Assembly: GCF_001687305.1 (NCBI RefSeq) | Contig: NZ_KV700386.1 | Location: 186,001 to 250,000 of the forward strand | From: Actinomyces vulturis | GTDB lineage: Bacteria; Actinomycetota; Actinomycetes; Actinomycetales; Actinomycetaceae | Length of the DNA stretch: 64,000 nt | Direction of reading: 5' to 3' | In this document: piece by piece, positions 37,550 through 47,039 of the stretch | Numbering within the stretch: the first letter of the stretch is position 1 | How the letters are laid out: each line of letters starts with the position of its first letter | Position numbers and translations under genes: made by a program | The notes under the pieces: model-generated | The model's input: only the letters and a program-made list of their open reading frames with translations | Database searches by the model: none | What the model was told of the DNA's origin: nothing

Positions 37550-37597
37550 GTGTGGGGCTGCTCTGGTGCCAAAATGCACCTGACCAGCCCCACACCA
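37550..37597 (+). terminator. Compound terminator hairpin after apt
   Basis: GGTGTGGGGCTG (37550-37561) pairs with CAGCCCCACACC (37586-37597), with an inner stem GGTGC/GCACC. It separates the yajC-apt operon from the promoter of rel. Confidence 0.75.
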
Positions 37598-37631
37598 GCG
37601 TTATAGGCTCTCAACGTGTTGGTACATTGAC

Positions 37632-37637
37632 TATGAT
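37632..37637 (+). promoter_or_regulatory. Probable -10 element for leaderless rel mRNA
   Basis: TATGAT lies 6 bases before the rel ATG (37644); no ribosome binding site precedes the start. Confidence 0.55.
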
Positions 37638-37643
37638 CAGTCC

Positions 37644-39944
37644 ATGAGTGAGAGCAAGAGCACGCAGAACACGTCCGACACTGTGGTTCCGGGATCACGT
37701 GTTCGTAGCCGTTTGGCATGGTTCGGTGCGCGGGGACACTCCACCCCACCTGCTATCGAACCGCTCTTGCGTGCCGTGCGTGCCCATCACCCTAAAGCGG
37801 ACACGTCGCTCATCGTCCGTGCATATACCGTGGCCGAAAAATGTCACCAAGGTCAACGCCGTAAGAGCGGCGAACCCTACATCACTCATCCTGTCGCTGT
37901 AGCGACCATTCTTGCTGAACTGGGTATGACTCCCCAAACCCTTGCCGCAGCACTGCTCCATGACACGGTCGAGGATACAGATTTTACTCTCGATGACCTG
38001 CGCGCGGACTTTGGTGATGAAATCGCTCTTCTTGTTGACGGCGTTACCAAACTCGACAAACTCCAATATGGAGAAGCCGCACAGGCTGAAACTGTGCGCA
38101 AGATGATCGTTGCCATGAGTAAGGACATCCGCGTCCTCGTGATCAAACTTGGTGACCGTCTCCATAACGCGCGTACTTGGAAGTACGTTAACCCCGAATC
38201 TGCCGCTCGTAAAGCACGCGAAACGCTCGAAATTTATGCGCCGTTGGCTCACCGACTTGGTATGAACACCATCAAGTGGGAGCTTGAAGATCGTTCCTTC
38301 AAAGCTCTCTACCCAGGTGTCTATGAAGAAATCGAACACATGGTGGCCGAACGGGCACCTGCACGTGAAGAGTACCTTCGTGCCGTGCGTGTCCAGATCG
38401 AAGAAGATCTGCGTATCAACAAAATTAAGGGCACGGTCACGGGTCGCCCTAAGCACTATTACTCCATTTATCAAAAGATGATCGTCCGCGGTAAGGACTT
38501 TGACGACATCTACGATCTGGTTGCTGTTCGCATCATTGTGGATACGGTTCAAGATTGCTACGCCGCACTCGGCGCTATGCACGCACGCTGGACCCCTATG
38601 AGTGGGCGATTTAAGGATTACATCGCCATGCCTAAGTTCAATCTCTATCAGTCGCTTCATACGACTGTGGTTGGACCCCAGGGCAAACCCGTTGAAATTC
38701 AAATCCGTACCCATGACATGCATCGCATGGCTGAATACGGTGTGGCGGCTCACTGGAAGTACAAGGAAGATCCCAATGCTCAAGGGGCTGCGAACCTTAG
38801 CGGTCCTGCTGCTGATAGCGGTGGCTCAGAAATGGGATGGTTGCGCCAACTTGTGGATTGGCAGCGCGAAACGCAGGATCCAGCAGAATTCCTTGACTCG
38901 CTGCGCTTCGAGATGGGGGGCCAGCAGGTTTACGTCTTCACGCCTAAGGGTGACGTGGTCCAGCTACCGGCGGGCGCAACGCCTGTGGACTTCGCCTATT
39001 CCGTCCATACTGAGGTTGGTCACCGCACTGTGGGCGCCCGTGTCAATGGACGCCTCGTTCCTCTTGATTCTCACCTCGACAACGGTGACACGGTGGAAGT
39101 CTTCACCTCGAAGGCTGATAATGCTGGCCCCAGCCGCGACTGGCTGAGTTTCGTTGTCTCTCCGCGTGCTCGCTCCAAGATTAAAGCCTGGTTTTCCAAA
39201 GAGCGTCGTGAGGAAGCTATCGAAGAAGGAAAGGCTCAAATTGCTCGCCTCATGCGCAAGCAGAACTTGCCTCTTCAGCGCCTGATTAATCATGACTCTC
39301 TAATGGACGTGGCTACCACCCTGGATAAGCAGGACGTGGATGGTCTTTACGCTGCTGTTGGTGAAGGCCATATCTCCGCTCAGCATGTGGTTAAGACCCT
39401 CGTTGCTTCTATGGGCGGCGAAGCGGGTACAGAAGAAACCCTCGCCGAAGGAACCCTACCCAGTAAGAGCATCGGCTCACGCACTAATTCTCAAGATTTT
39501 AGTGGTGTTGTAGTTGCTGGAATGGATGCCGGTGACGTCTACGTGAAACTCGCCCGTTGCTGCACACCTATGCCCGGTGACCCGATTGTCGGTTTCATTA
39601 CTCGCGGATCAGGCATTTCCGTCCATCGTGAAGACTGCCAGAATATGGAGACTTTGCGTGGTGAGCCTGAACGCATCGTTGATGTGTCCTGGTCCTCCAC
39701 TTCTCATTCTGCTTTCCTTGTTCAACTTGAGGTGGAAGCACTTGATCGTGGCGGTCTCCTTGCTGATATGACCCGTGTGTTGGCTGATAACCATGTCAAC
39801 CTCATAAGCGCCTCGATGTCTTCTACACGTGATCGTGTGGCTACTGGCCGCTTCGTTGTGGAATTGGCAGACGCCGCACATTTGGAACATACACTCAACT
39901 CGCTTAGGCGCATTGATGGCGTGTTCAATGCACGGCGCCATTAA
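37644..39944 (+). CDS. rel: Bifunctional (p)ppGpp synthetase/hydrolase (RelA/SpoT homolog)
   Basis: 766-residue stringent response enzyme. Hydrolase domain: THPVAVATILAEL and the HD..ED metal motif (LLHDTVEDTDFT, about 106-111). Synthetase domain: GRPKHYYSIYQKM and EIQIRTHDMHRMAEYGVAAHW. Regulatory C-terminus: TGS domain (VYVFTPKGDVVQLPAGATP), a Cys-containing zinc-finger/CC region (LARCCTPMPGDPIVGFITRG) and an ACT domain. Both catalytic halves look intact, so the protein should both make and degrade (p)ppGpp. Placement after apt matches other actinobacteria. Confidence 0.97.
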   Translation: MSESKSTQNTSDTVVPGSRVRSRLAWFGARGHSTPPAIEPLLRAVRAHHPKADTSLIVRAYTVAEKCHQGQRRKSGEPYITHPVAVATILAELGMTPQTLAAALLHDTVEDTDFTLDDLRADFGDEIALLVDGVTKLDKLQYGEAAQAETVRKMIVAMSKDIRVLVIKLGDRLHNARTWKYVNPESAARKARETLEIYAPLAHRLGMNTIKWELEDRSFKALYPGVYEEIEHMVAERAPAREEYLRAVRVQIEEDLRINKIKGTVTGRPKHYYSIYQKMIVRGKDFDDIYDLVAVRIIVDTVQDCYAALGAMHARWTPMSGRFKDYIAMPKFNLYQSLHTTVVGPQGKPVEIQIRTHDMHRMAEYGVAAHWKYKEDPNAQGAANLSGPAADSGGSEMGWLRQLVDWQRETQDPAEFLDSLRFEMGGQQVYVFTPKGDVVQLPAGATPVDFAYSVHTEVGHRTVGARVNGRLVPLDSHLDNGDTVEVFTSKADNAGPSRDWLSFVVSPRARSKIKAWFSKERREEAIEEGKAQIARLMRKQNLPLQRLINHDSLMDVATTLDKQDVDGLYAAVGEGHISAQHVVKTLVASMGGEAGTEETLAEGTLPSKSIGSRTNSQDFSGVVVAGMDAGDVYVKLARCCTPMPGDPIVGFITRGSGISVHREDCQNMETLRGEPERIVDVSWSSTSHSAFLVQLEVEALDRGGLLADMTRVLADNHVNLISASMSSTRDRVATGRFVVELADAAHLEHTLNSLRRIDGVFNARRH

Positions 39945-40003
39945 TTCATCTTTTGAGGGCAGATTCACTGTCACAGTGGTTTGTTGAGAGGCACTGTGAT
40001 GTG

Positions 40004-40036
40004 AAACGCCGGCACCCTGCATGGGTGCCGGCGTTT
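40004..40036. terminator. Bidirectional terminator between rel and the MBL hydrolase gene
   Basis: AAACGCCGGCACCC (40004-40017) pairs perfectly with GGGTGCCGGCGTTT (40023-40036) around TGCAT. It is suited to both convergent genes. Confidence 0.85.
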
Positions 40037-40098
40037 AGCGTTGAATGATCGCGCACTGCTTGATTGCGCCAACCCCTATGATCCAAACAACTAAGGGG

Positions 40099-40896
40099 TT
40101 ACAGTGACTGCTCTCCTCCGTAGACCTTGGCTTCAGCCAGATAAGGGTTTGCGTGATGCTCGTGTTTCATTGTGGTGATTGCACCATGACCAGGAAGGAG
40201 AATCGTTGAAGGGCTCACTGCTTGAGCCAGGAAACGCAAGGTAGCCATCATTTGTACCTGATCACCACCCGGCAGGTCAGTACGGCCCACAGCGCCCTTA
40301 AAAATTACATCGCCATCAAGAGCAAATAGTTCAGGAGCAGAATCGTCAGCCTCAACCTCAGCCTCAATGAGCATGCCATCATCATCAAGGCTGCCTTCAA
40401 AGAAAATCAACGAGGAACCTTCGGTGTGTCCTGGAGCGGGAACAGCGCGCATTGCAATGCCATCGACGAGTTCTTCAGCCTGAGTAAACATGCTCTGGGG
40501 GAGTGGCCGCACATCATCAGGTTTTACCCATTCACTCCCGGCCATTTGGGGGAAGGTAGCACCGAATGTGCGAGCGCCGCCGGTGTAGGTGTGAGGAGCA
40601 TCGAGGCGATAGAGGTCTGGCTCAGGGATGTAGACCGGAATGGTGGTGTGACCGGGAGGCAACAACTGGGCGTCGGCACACAAGGAGATTAAACGAGCCG
40701 TGTCCCAACAATGATCAGCGTGACCATGAGTGAGCAGGACACAGCCTAAGGTCAACTGATGTGAACGAAGCAAAGCTACGGCTCCAGCAGCACTACCAGC
40801 ACCAGGATCCACCACAATGGCCTGTGAGCCATTCTTTGGGGCAATCACATAGCAATTTGCAGCAAAAACCGGGGCGATCGTGCGTTCAATAATCAT
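40099..40896 (-). CDS. MBL-fold metallo-hydrolase (glyoxalase II-like)
   Basis: 265-residue metallo-beta-lactamase-fold hydrolase. The metal-binding motif is LLTHGHADHCWD (HxHxDH), with later ligands in PAPGHTEGSSLIFF, the GDVIFKGAVGRTDLPGG segment and LLPGHGAITTM. It corresponds by position to mycobacterial Rv2581c, between rel and hisS. It likely hydrolyses a thioester; the substrate is unproven. The ATG has no ribosome binding site; TATGCT lies 6 bases upstream. Confidence 0.9.
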   Translation of the reverse strand: MIIERTIAPVFAANCYVIAPKNGSQAIVVDPGAGSAAGAVALLRSHQLTLGCVLLTHGHADHCWDTARLISLCADAQLLPPGHTTIPVYIPEPDLYRLDAPHTYTGGARTFGATFPQMAGSEWVKPDDVRPLPQSMFTQAEELVDGIAMRAVPAPGHTEGSSLIFFEGSLDDDGMLIEAEVEADDSAPELFALDGDVIFKGAVGRTDLPGGDQVQMMATLRFLAQAVSPSTILLPGHGAITTMKHEHHANPYLAEAKVYGGEQSL

Positions 40897-40902
40897 GTCC
40901 TA

Positions 40903-40908
40903 AGCATA
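40903..40908 (-). promoter_or_regulatory. Probable -10 element for leaderless MBL hydrolase gene
   Basis: TATGCT on the minus strand ends 6 bases before the start codon at 40896. Confidence 0.5.
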
Positions 40909-41007
40909 CGTGCGTCAGGCAGTGGATAAACAACGATTTATGTGCAGCCCACACAAAAAACCCGTAAACTTCCTGGGGAATGGACCTTCCTTAGTCCATC
41001 ACCTCAC

Positions 41008-41013
41008 TACAAT
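41008..41013 (+). promoter_or_regulatory. Probable -10 element of the DUF349 gene
   Basis: TACAAT lies about 75 bases before the start. The leader contains the small hairpin CCCAGTATGACTGGG (41017-41031) and a conventional ribosome binding site. Confidence 0.4.
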
Positions 41014-41087
41014 CCACCCAGTATGACTGGGCGAGAACGGAAGTGCCTGAACATTAGGCATATCCCCGTCAAATGAAGGAGCGCACC

Positions 41088-42686
41088 GTGACCGATAATC
41101 TCGAGTCCGTAACCGAGCCCACCGAGGCTCCTCAGACCACACCGGAAGCCCCCGTGCAGCCTGAGACTGCCGAAGCTGTCCAGCCCGAGCCTGCTGTTCA
41201 AGAAAGCCAGGAGACGGTAGCACTTGACGCGGCGGCCACCGAGAATGCTGCAGAAACTCTTGCTCCCGGCGCTGCCGCCCAGCAGGATGACACCGCCCAT
41301 CAGGAGCAGGCTGAGCAGAGCGAGGAAACCTCAGAGGAATCTGCCGGTAGCCAGGCACCAACTCCCAATGCCATTCGCAGCGGTGAAGCCGATGAAGCGG
41401 AGAAGAACGCCAATCGTGTCGCTCCTCCCATTGACCCCGAAGAAGCACTTGACGCTTCCAAATGGGGCCGTGTTGACGGCGAAGGCAACGTTTACGTGCA
41501 GGATGCTGACGGTGAACGCATCGTTGGTCAGTTCAAGGATGTTCCGGTCGCAGAAGCCATGGCTCTCTACATTCGCCGCTTCCTTGATCTCAAGGCGCAG
41601 GTCACCCTGTTCGCCACTCGCCTTCCCCAGTTGAGCGTGAAGGAAATCGATTCCACTATCGCCACTTTGGATGAAGCACTCAAGGAGCCCGCAGCAGTCG
41701 GCGACCTTGATGGTCTTCGCGCGAGTTTCCAAGCCCTTAAGGGGGTAGCAAGCGAACGCCGTGCAGCCGTGGCCGCAGAGCGCGCTGCCCTTAAGGAAGT
41801 GGCATTGGCACAGCGCACTGCGCTGGTCGAGCGTGCTGAAGCGATTGCGGCTCAGGATCCTGCACGAACCCAGTGGAAGTCTTCCTCCACCGAACTGCGT
41901 GAGTTGCTTGAACAATGGAAGGAGGCTCAGCGTCGCGGACCGCGCCTGGATCGTCCCACTGAAGATGCTCTATGGAAGCGCTTTAGCCACTCCCGAACCG
42001 CTTTCGACCGCCATCGTCGCCAGTTCTTCAGCGAACTCGACGCCAAACAGGCACAGGTCAAGGCCGCTAAGGAAGCCCTCATCAAGCGTGCTGAAGAACT
42101 TCAAAACTCTACCGACTGGGGTCCGACCTCAGTTAAGTACCGCGAACTTATGGAAGAGTGGAAGAAAGCTGGACGAGCCTCCCGCAAGGAAGATGATGCA
42201 CTGTGGGCACGCTTCCGCGCTGCTCAGCAGGTCTTCTATGACGCACGTCGCGCTAAGGATGAAGCCACCGACGCTGAGTACGAGGCGAACCTTAAAGTCA
42301 AGGAAGAACTCCTCGTCAAGGCAGAAGCACTCCTGCCCATCAAGGACCTCAAGGCCACTAAGCGAGCCCTTCGTCCCATCCAGGATGCATGGGACGAAGC
42401 AGGCCGTGTGCCTCGCGCGCACGTTCGTCGCATCGAAGGGCGCATGCGTGCTGTGGAAGATGCTGTTCGCGAAGCAGAACAGGCCGAATGGCGCCGTAGC
42501 GATCCTGAGACTAAGGCTCGTGCCGAAGGTCTAGCGGGACAGTTACAGGATTCCATCGCCTCCCTGGAAAAGGATCTTGAAAAAGCTAAAGCCAAGGGTG
42601 ACGAAAAGGGCATTGCCGAAGCAGAGGCAGCTCTGACCGCACGCAAGGCATGGCTTGAGCAGGTTTTGCGTTCTGCGCAGGCCTAA
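41088..42686 (+). CDS. DUF349 repeat protein
   Basis: 532 residues. The first about 110 residues are an acidic, Glu/Ala/Pro/Gln-rich disordered region; the rest is charged helical sequence with several DUF349 repeats (W-x-R-F-x-A-type units, for example WKRFSHSRTAFDRHRRQFF and WARFRAAQQVFYDARRA). Coiled coils are likely. DUF349 proteins often neighbour rel or hisS in actinobacteria; the role is unknown. The GTG start 41088 has AAGGAG (41076-41081) 6 bases upstream; an ATG at 41073 lies before that site and is less likely. Confidence 0.85.
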   Translation: MTDNLESVTEPTEAPQTTPEAPVQPETAEAVQPEPAVQESQETVALDAAATENAAETLAPGAAAQQDDTAHQEQAEQSEETSEESAGSQAPTPNAIRSGEADEAEKNANRVAPPIDPEEALDASKWGRVDGEGNVYVQDADGERIVGQFKDVPVAEAMALYIRRFLDLKAQVTLFATRLPQLSVKEIDSTIATLDEALKEPAAVGDLDGLRASFQALKGVASERRAAVAAERAALKEVALAQRTALVERAEAIAAQDPARTQWKSSSTELRELLEQWKEAQRRGPRLDRPTEDALWKRFSHSRTAFDRHRRQFFSELDAKQAQVKAAKEALIKRAEELQNSTDWGPTSVKYRELMEEWKKAGRASRKEDDALWARFRAAQQVFYDARRAKDEATDAEYEANLKVKEELLVKAEALLPIKDLKATKRALRPIQDAWDEAGRVPRAHVRRIEGRMRAVEDAVREAEQAEWRRSDPETKARAEGLAGQLQDSIASLEKDLEKAKAKGDEKGIAEAEAALTARKAWLEQVLRSAQA

Positions 42687-43010
42687 GTCATGTGACGTCT
42701 CGTATTCTTCTCACCTGATTGCTGAGAATCCATTGCGTGATTCCCTGTCAATAGCGGGCGGTCATGGAATGAATGAGGATTCATCGGTAACAATGTGAGA
42801 CATGATTTCATCGGTGGGGGTGCCAACCTGATGGTTGGCACCCCCACCGATGTCTCTGGGACACAGGGAGTTGGGGCATATTCGTTTCCAATCGCTGGCA
42901 GCCTTAGTGTTTCGCAAGGCAGTGTTGAGATTGGGGAGGAGTTATCCACAGTTTTTGCTGAATTTTGGCGAATGCATTCGACGTAGCCAGCAAGTTTATA
43001 CGCTGTCGTT
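42687..43010. other. Intergenic region between the DUF349 gene and the 43-kb orphan gene
   Basis: 324 bases with no supported gene. Contains the strong hairpin at 42809-42852, a single TTATCCACA (42942-42950) that matches a DnaA box, and a TACGCT -10 candidate (42999-43004) directly before the next start codon. Confidence 0.6.
42809..42852 (+). terminator. Long perfect terminator hairpin after the DUF349 gene
   Basis: A 20-bp perfect inverted repeat, 42809-42828 with 42833-42852, around TGAT; the core is GGTGGGGGTGCCAACC. No T tract follows. Confidence 0.75.
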
Positions 43011-43808
43011 ATGAGCCCACTAACTCCTGGACACTCACGAAACTTTGAACACTCACGAGTTGCTAAATGCACTCGCTTTTCTGATGACAATCAATTTTCT
43101 GAACTGTATCAACTCTCTAAACACGCCAGAATCTTAGAAAATCCTCGAATTCTTGACCGCTGCCCAGATGTGCACCATAGTGATGAATTTCGAAGCCTCG
43201 CGCCTTCAAGTGTGTGGGCACTGAACTATTGGAACACTCCACCTTGTCAGCATTACCTCGATACCACCAGTGATGAGACCACTGTGTTGTCTGTTGACAC
43301 GGACACGTTATCGCGGTGCTACCGCCTGGGACACTTCCTCATTCCTCACGAGCAGTGTCGAACACCTGAACAGCGATGGCGCGCACTCGATACTCTCATC
43401 GGCCCAATGCTTGATAAGAACACCACAATGTGCGGGCGAACCGCCCTCTGGATACACATGGGAACCGCCCAGAACGTCCCTCTTGATTTTTCCCATCCCC
43501 GTGGCAGGGGAGTAGTCGATGGGCATGATGTGCGCCGCCACCATCATGAGGAGGATGAATGCGAAAGACTGCCACGCGGCGTCGTTCTTCCCTGTTTGTC
43601 ACTGACCTATGCCGCAATTGAAACTGCCTGCTGCGCATCCCCTTCTCAAGCCATCACCACCTTGCTGCTTGCGCGCGACTATGGAAGCACGATTGAGGAA
43701 CTTGACGCGGCCGCGCATGAGATTCACATACGCCCAGGACTTCCCTCTGTTCGGCGCATCATTAACCAGTTGCGGCAGTTGGATGTATCGCGCTCCAATG
43801 TCTCGTGA
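43011..43808 (+). CDS. Orphan protein of unknown function
   Basis: 265 residues, not recognised with confidence. Unlike its neighbours it is richer in A/T-ending codons, His and Cys. The middle contains VVDGHDVRRHHHEEDECERL. The C-terminal third (SLTYAAIETACCASPSQAI, then DYGSTIEELDAAAHEI and RPGLPSVRRIINQLRQLD) vaguely recalls the helical region of actinobacterial AbiEi-like/DUF559 proteins, but the nuclease-like part that follows there is absent, so it may be a shortened relative. This is only a suggestion. The ATG has no ribosome binding site, and TACGCT lies 6 bases upstream. It sits alone between a terminator and hisS. Confidence 0.6.
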   Translation: MSPLTPGHSRNFEHSRVAKCTRFSDDNQFSELYQLSKHARILENPRILDRCPDVHHSDEFRSLAPSSVWALNYWNTPPCQHYLDTTSDETTVLSVDTDTLSRCYRLGHFLIPHEQCRTPEQRWRALDTLIGPMLDKNTTMCGRTALWIHMGTAQNVPLDFSHPRGRGVVDGHDVRRHHHEEDECERLPRGVVLPCLSLTYAAIETACCASPSQAITTLLLARDYGSTIEELDAAAHEIHIRPGLPSVRRIINQLRQLDVSRSNVS

Positions 43809-43836
43809 TGAGGACAAGACGTGAGAGAATGCCCCC

Positions 43837-45228
43837 ATGGCCAAAGCATCATTGTCTGGATTCCCTGAATGGTTACCTACAGGGCGCATTATCGAACAAT
43901 CGTTCCTTGATACGCTGCGCGAAACCTTTGAACGTCACGGTTTTAGCTCGATTGAAACTCGTGCAGTAGAACCCTTAAGCGAACTTACCCGCAAAGGCGA
44001 AACCAGCAAAGAGGTCTATCTTCTCTCACGCCTCCAGGCAGAACCTGGTCAAGAAGACCACGATCCTCGCAAACAACTTGGTCTTCACTTCGATCTCACG
44101 GTGCCCTTTGCGCGCTATGTGCTTGAACATGCCGGCCAGTTGAACTTCCCGTTTAAGCGCTACCAGATTCAAAAAGTTTGGCGTGGTGAACGTCCTCAAG
44201 AAGGCCGCTTCCGCGAATTCATCCAAGCAGATATTGACGTTGTTGGTGATGGCACTTTGCCGTTGCACTATGACGCAGAACTGCCCCTCATCATGCATGA
44301 GGCGCTGAGCACCCTGCCCATTCCAGCGGTAGTTCTCCATATTTCCAATCGGAAAGTTGCCCAGGGCTTCTACGAAGCCATTGGCCTGAATGATGATCAA
44401 ATGGTGGAAGTGCTCCGCGTCGTGGATAAACTCGACAAGATCGGTGCCGAAGCTGTTGCTGCGGAACTCGTTGACTCGGTGGGGACTACCCCTGAGCAGG
44501 CTCAACGAGCTCTGCAACTAGCCGAAATCATCAGCGATAATCCTGATGAGATTGAACAGGCAGTCGCTCAAGCCCTTAACGGCACTGAGCCGACCGAACT
44601 ACTCACTGAAGGCTTGGGAGAACTGCGTCACGTTATCGAAACTGCAGCACGCCGCCGACCCGGTGCCGTGGTCGCTGATCTCAAGATCGCTCGCGGTTTG
44701 GATTACTACACCGGCACGGTCTACGAATCTGTCCTCGTTGGCCATGAAGATCTTGGTTCCATTTGCTCGGGCGGTCGTTACGATTCTCTCGCCTCCAACG
44801 GCAAGCGCACCTTCCCCGGTGTGGGGCTATCTATCGGCGTTTCCCGTTTGCTTGCCCGCATTGTGGGCGCAGGACTCGTGCAGAGTTCTCGTCCCGTGCC
44901 CACCTGTGTCTTAGTGGCCGTGGTCGATGAAGAGCAGCGCGCCGTCTCCGATTCTGTGGCAGATCAACTGCGAGCACGCGGTATTAGCGCTGATGTTTCT
45001 CCTAGCGCAGCCAAGTTCGGCAAGCAGATTAAGTTTGCTGACAAGCGTGGCATTCCCTTCGTTTGGTTCCCTGGAACAGAAGGTGACACAGACTCGGTGA
45101 AGGATATCCGTACCGGTCAGCAGGATGATGCTGACGCAGCCACCTGGCAGCCACCGGCTGAGGATCTTCACCCCCGTGTCTTCGCTGTTGAACATGAGGC
45201 AATCGGCCACATGGGACAAGGACAGTAA
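43837..45228 (+). CDS. hisS: Histidine--tRNA ligase
   Basis: 463-residue class II synthetase. Visible: class II motif 2 (FKRYQIQKVWRGERPQEGRF), REFIQADIDVVG, the histidine-A motif GLDYYTGTVYE, and GVGLSIGVSRLL (motif 3), followed by an anticodon-binding domain that starts PTCVLVAVVDEEQRA. The C-terminus is extended by about 25 residues. The ATG has no ribosome binding site; GAGAAT lies 6 bases upstream, so it may also be leaderless. Two GTPase genes follow closely and are probably co-transcribed. Confidence 0.96.
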   Translation: MAKASLSGFPEWLPTGRIIEQSFLDTLRETFERHGFSSIETRAVEPLSELTRKGETSKEVYLLSRLQAEPGQEDHDPRKQLGLHFDLTVPFARYVLEHAGQLNFPFKRYQIQKVWRGERPQEGRFREFIQADIDVVGDGTLPLHYDAELPLIMHEALSTLPIPAVVLHISNRKVAQGFYEAIGLNDDQMVEVLRVVDKLDKIGAEAVAAELVDSVGTTPEQAQRALQLAEIISDNPDEIEQAVAQALNGTEPTELLTEGLGELRHVIETAARRRPGAVVADLKIARGLDYYTGTVYESVLVGHEDLGSICSGGRYDSLASNGKRTFPGVGLSIGVSRLLARIVGAGLVQSSRPVPTCVLVAVVDEEQRAVSDSVADQLRARGISADVSPSAAKFGKQIKFADKRGIPFVWFPGTEGDTDSVKDIRTGQQDDADAATWQPPAEDLHPRVFAVEHEAIGHMGQGQ

Positions 45229-45230
45229 CC

Positions 45231-47039
45231 ATGAGCGAGTACGGGCATGTGCCTGCTCCGCAGGGATACGGAATCGTTCCGTCCTCTCCCCAAACAGTTA
45301 ATTCTGCTGCCTCTGTTGGAGCAAGCGCAGCCCTCGAACGGATGGCTCATGATCTCCGTTCGCTCACGCTGCCTTATGAGATAGCAGGCACCCAGGTGGC
45401 AATGGACGAAGCACGCGTTTTGTCCACCCAGGTCACCGACTACATCGTCCCGCGCCTGAAATCTATTGACGCGCCCCTTCTGGCAGTAGTCGGTGGCTCG
45501 ACCGGCGCGGGAAAGTCCACTCTGGTGAACTCCATTCTCCAGATGACGCTCACATCCTCATCAGCGATCCGTCCGACCACGCGTCGCCCTCTTCTGGTGC
45601 ATTCACCTCACGATGCACCATGGTTTGAGGGAGACCGAGTCTTGGCTAGCCTTGCTCGCGTTCGAGTTGATTCCTCTGCTCCTCCCACCCCACCTATGGA
45701 GATCGGTCCTGCCGGTGGTATTCGTGAGGTAGAGATACGCTCTAGCCAGGCGCTACCGCCTGGTCTTGCTCTTCTTGATGCACCAGACGTGGACAGTGTG
45801 GTTGACGATAACCGCGACCTTGCCACGCTTCTTCTTGCCAGTGCAGACCTGTGGCTGTTCGTCACCACTGCAGCTCGCTATGCCGACGCTGTACCTTGGC
45901 AACATCTTCATGAAGCAGCACAGCGCAACATCGTGGTGGCTATCATTCTTGACCGCGTTCCGCCGGGTGTAGAAAACGACATTCGCGCGGACCTCCGCAA
46001 TCGACTTAACGCTGCTGGCCTGGACCAAGCCCCCATTTTTGTGGTGCCTGAAGCACGCCTTGATGAGCGTGGCATGCTTCCGGACCAGTACATTGTTCCC
46101 ATTCGTCATTGGCTCACTACATTGGCTGACGACGCCGCAGCGCGCAGTGCTGTAGCGGTGCGTAGCGTAGTAGGTGCTGTGGAATCGAGTGTGAATCGTT
46201 CCGGCGTTCTTATCGACATCGTGCGCCGTCATGAAGAAGCCCGTGACGAACTCATTGCTGCAGCTACGCAGGCCCATGAAGATGCCATTGCTCGTTGTGA
46301 TGCCGCAACCAGTGACGGCACACTGCTGCGTGGTGAAGTCCTTGCACGCTGGCAGGAATACGTGGGAACAGGAGAATTCTTCCGATCTCTCGAAGCGCAA
46401 GTTGGCCACTGGCGTGATCGCTTGGGGGCAGCACTGCGCGGCAAGCCCGCTCCTGAACGCCAGGTGGAAGACGCGATTGAATCCGGCCTACTTACCCTCG
46501 CACTAGCAGAAACCGCTCGGGCAACTGCCCAAACGGAACGAGCCTGGCGCCGCCTAGGCACAGCCCCTGAAGCCACGGCCGCCCTGAACAACGTTCTTCC
46601 CAGCGAAGAACAACTGACCGCTCAAGTTTCCGAAGCCATCCGCCAATGGCAAGGATCTGTGCTCGCGATGGTGCGTAGTGAAGGCGCAGACAAGCGCTTT
46701 ACTGCACGCCTGCTGTCCGCTGGCATTAACGGCGTAGGCGTGGCCCTGATGATTGTGGTCTTCGCTCATACTGGTGGTTTGACCGGCGGTGAAATTGGCA
46801 TCGCCGGCGGAACAGCAGTGGTTGCCCAACGCATGCTGGAAGCTGTATTCGGTGATCAAGCAATGCGCTCTATGGCTGAACGCGCACGTGCCGATCTCAC
46901 CTCACGTATCCGCGCCCTGGCCGAACAGCGCCTTGCAGCAACGCTCAGCGTGCTCCCCACGATTAACCCCTCATCCGGTGAACTTCACCAGACCATCACC
47001 GAGGCCATCACGAGCATCGAAGGGCTAGTCAATGACTGA
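45231..47039 (+). CDS. Dynamin-like/YfjP-type GTPase, first of a pair
   Basis: 602-residue P-loop GTPase: G1 loop AVVGGSTGAGKSTLVNSI (about 85-100), a G2-like Thr-rich switch (RPTTRRPLL) and G3 ALLDAPDVDSV. The expected N/TKxD G4 is replaced by IILDRVPPG. A long helical region (about 290-480) precedes a short hydrophobic segment (VGVALMIVVFAHTGGLTGG) that may dip into the membrane. This is the layout of bacterial dynamin-like proteins. It starts 2 bases after hisS and overlaps the second GTPase gene by 8 bases; the two may work as a heteromer, as known for some adjacent bacterial dynamins. Confidence 0.8.
   Translation: MSEYGHVPAPQGYGIVPSSPQTVNSAASVGASAALERMAHDLRSLTLPYEIAGTQVAMDEARVLSTQVTDYIVPRLKSIDAPLLAVVGGSTGAGKSTLVNSILQMTLTSSSAIRPTTRRPLLVHSPHDAPWFEGDRVLASLARVRVDSSAPPTPPMEIGPAGGIREVEIRSSQALPPGLALLDAPDVDSVVDDNRDLATLLLASADLWLFVTTAARYADAVPWQHLHEAAQRNIVVAIILDRVPPGVENDIRADLRNRLNAAGLDQAPIFVVPEARLDERGMLPDQYIVPIRHWLTTLADDAAARSAVAVRSVVGAVESSVNRSGVLIDIVRRHEEARDELIAAATQAHEDAIARCDAATSDGTLLRGEVLARWQEYVGTGEFFRSLEAQVGHWRDRLGAALRGKPAPERQVEDAIESGLLTLALAETARATAQTERAWRRLGTAPEATAALNNVLPSEEQLTAQVSEAIRQWQGSVLAMVRSEGADKRFTARLLSAGINGVGVALMIVVFAHTGGLTGGEIGIAGGTAVVAQRMLEAVFGDQAMRSMAERARADLTSRIRALAEQRLAATLSVLPTINPSSGELHQTITEAITSIEGLVND

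Noticed and set aside
37695-38783. Long minus-strand frame (362 codons) opposite rel
   Set aside because: Shadow of a highly conserved gene; no family resemblance and no ribosome binding site.
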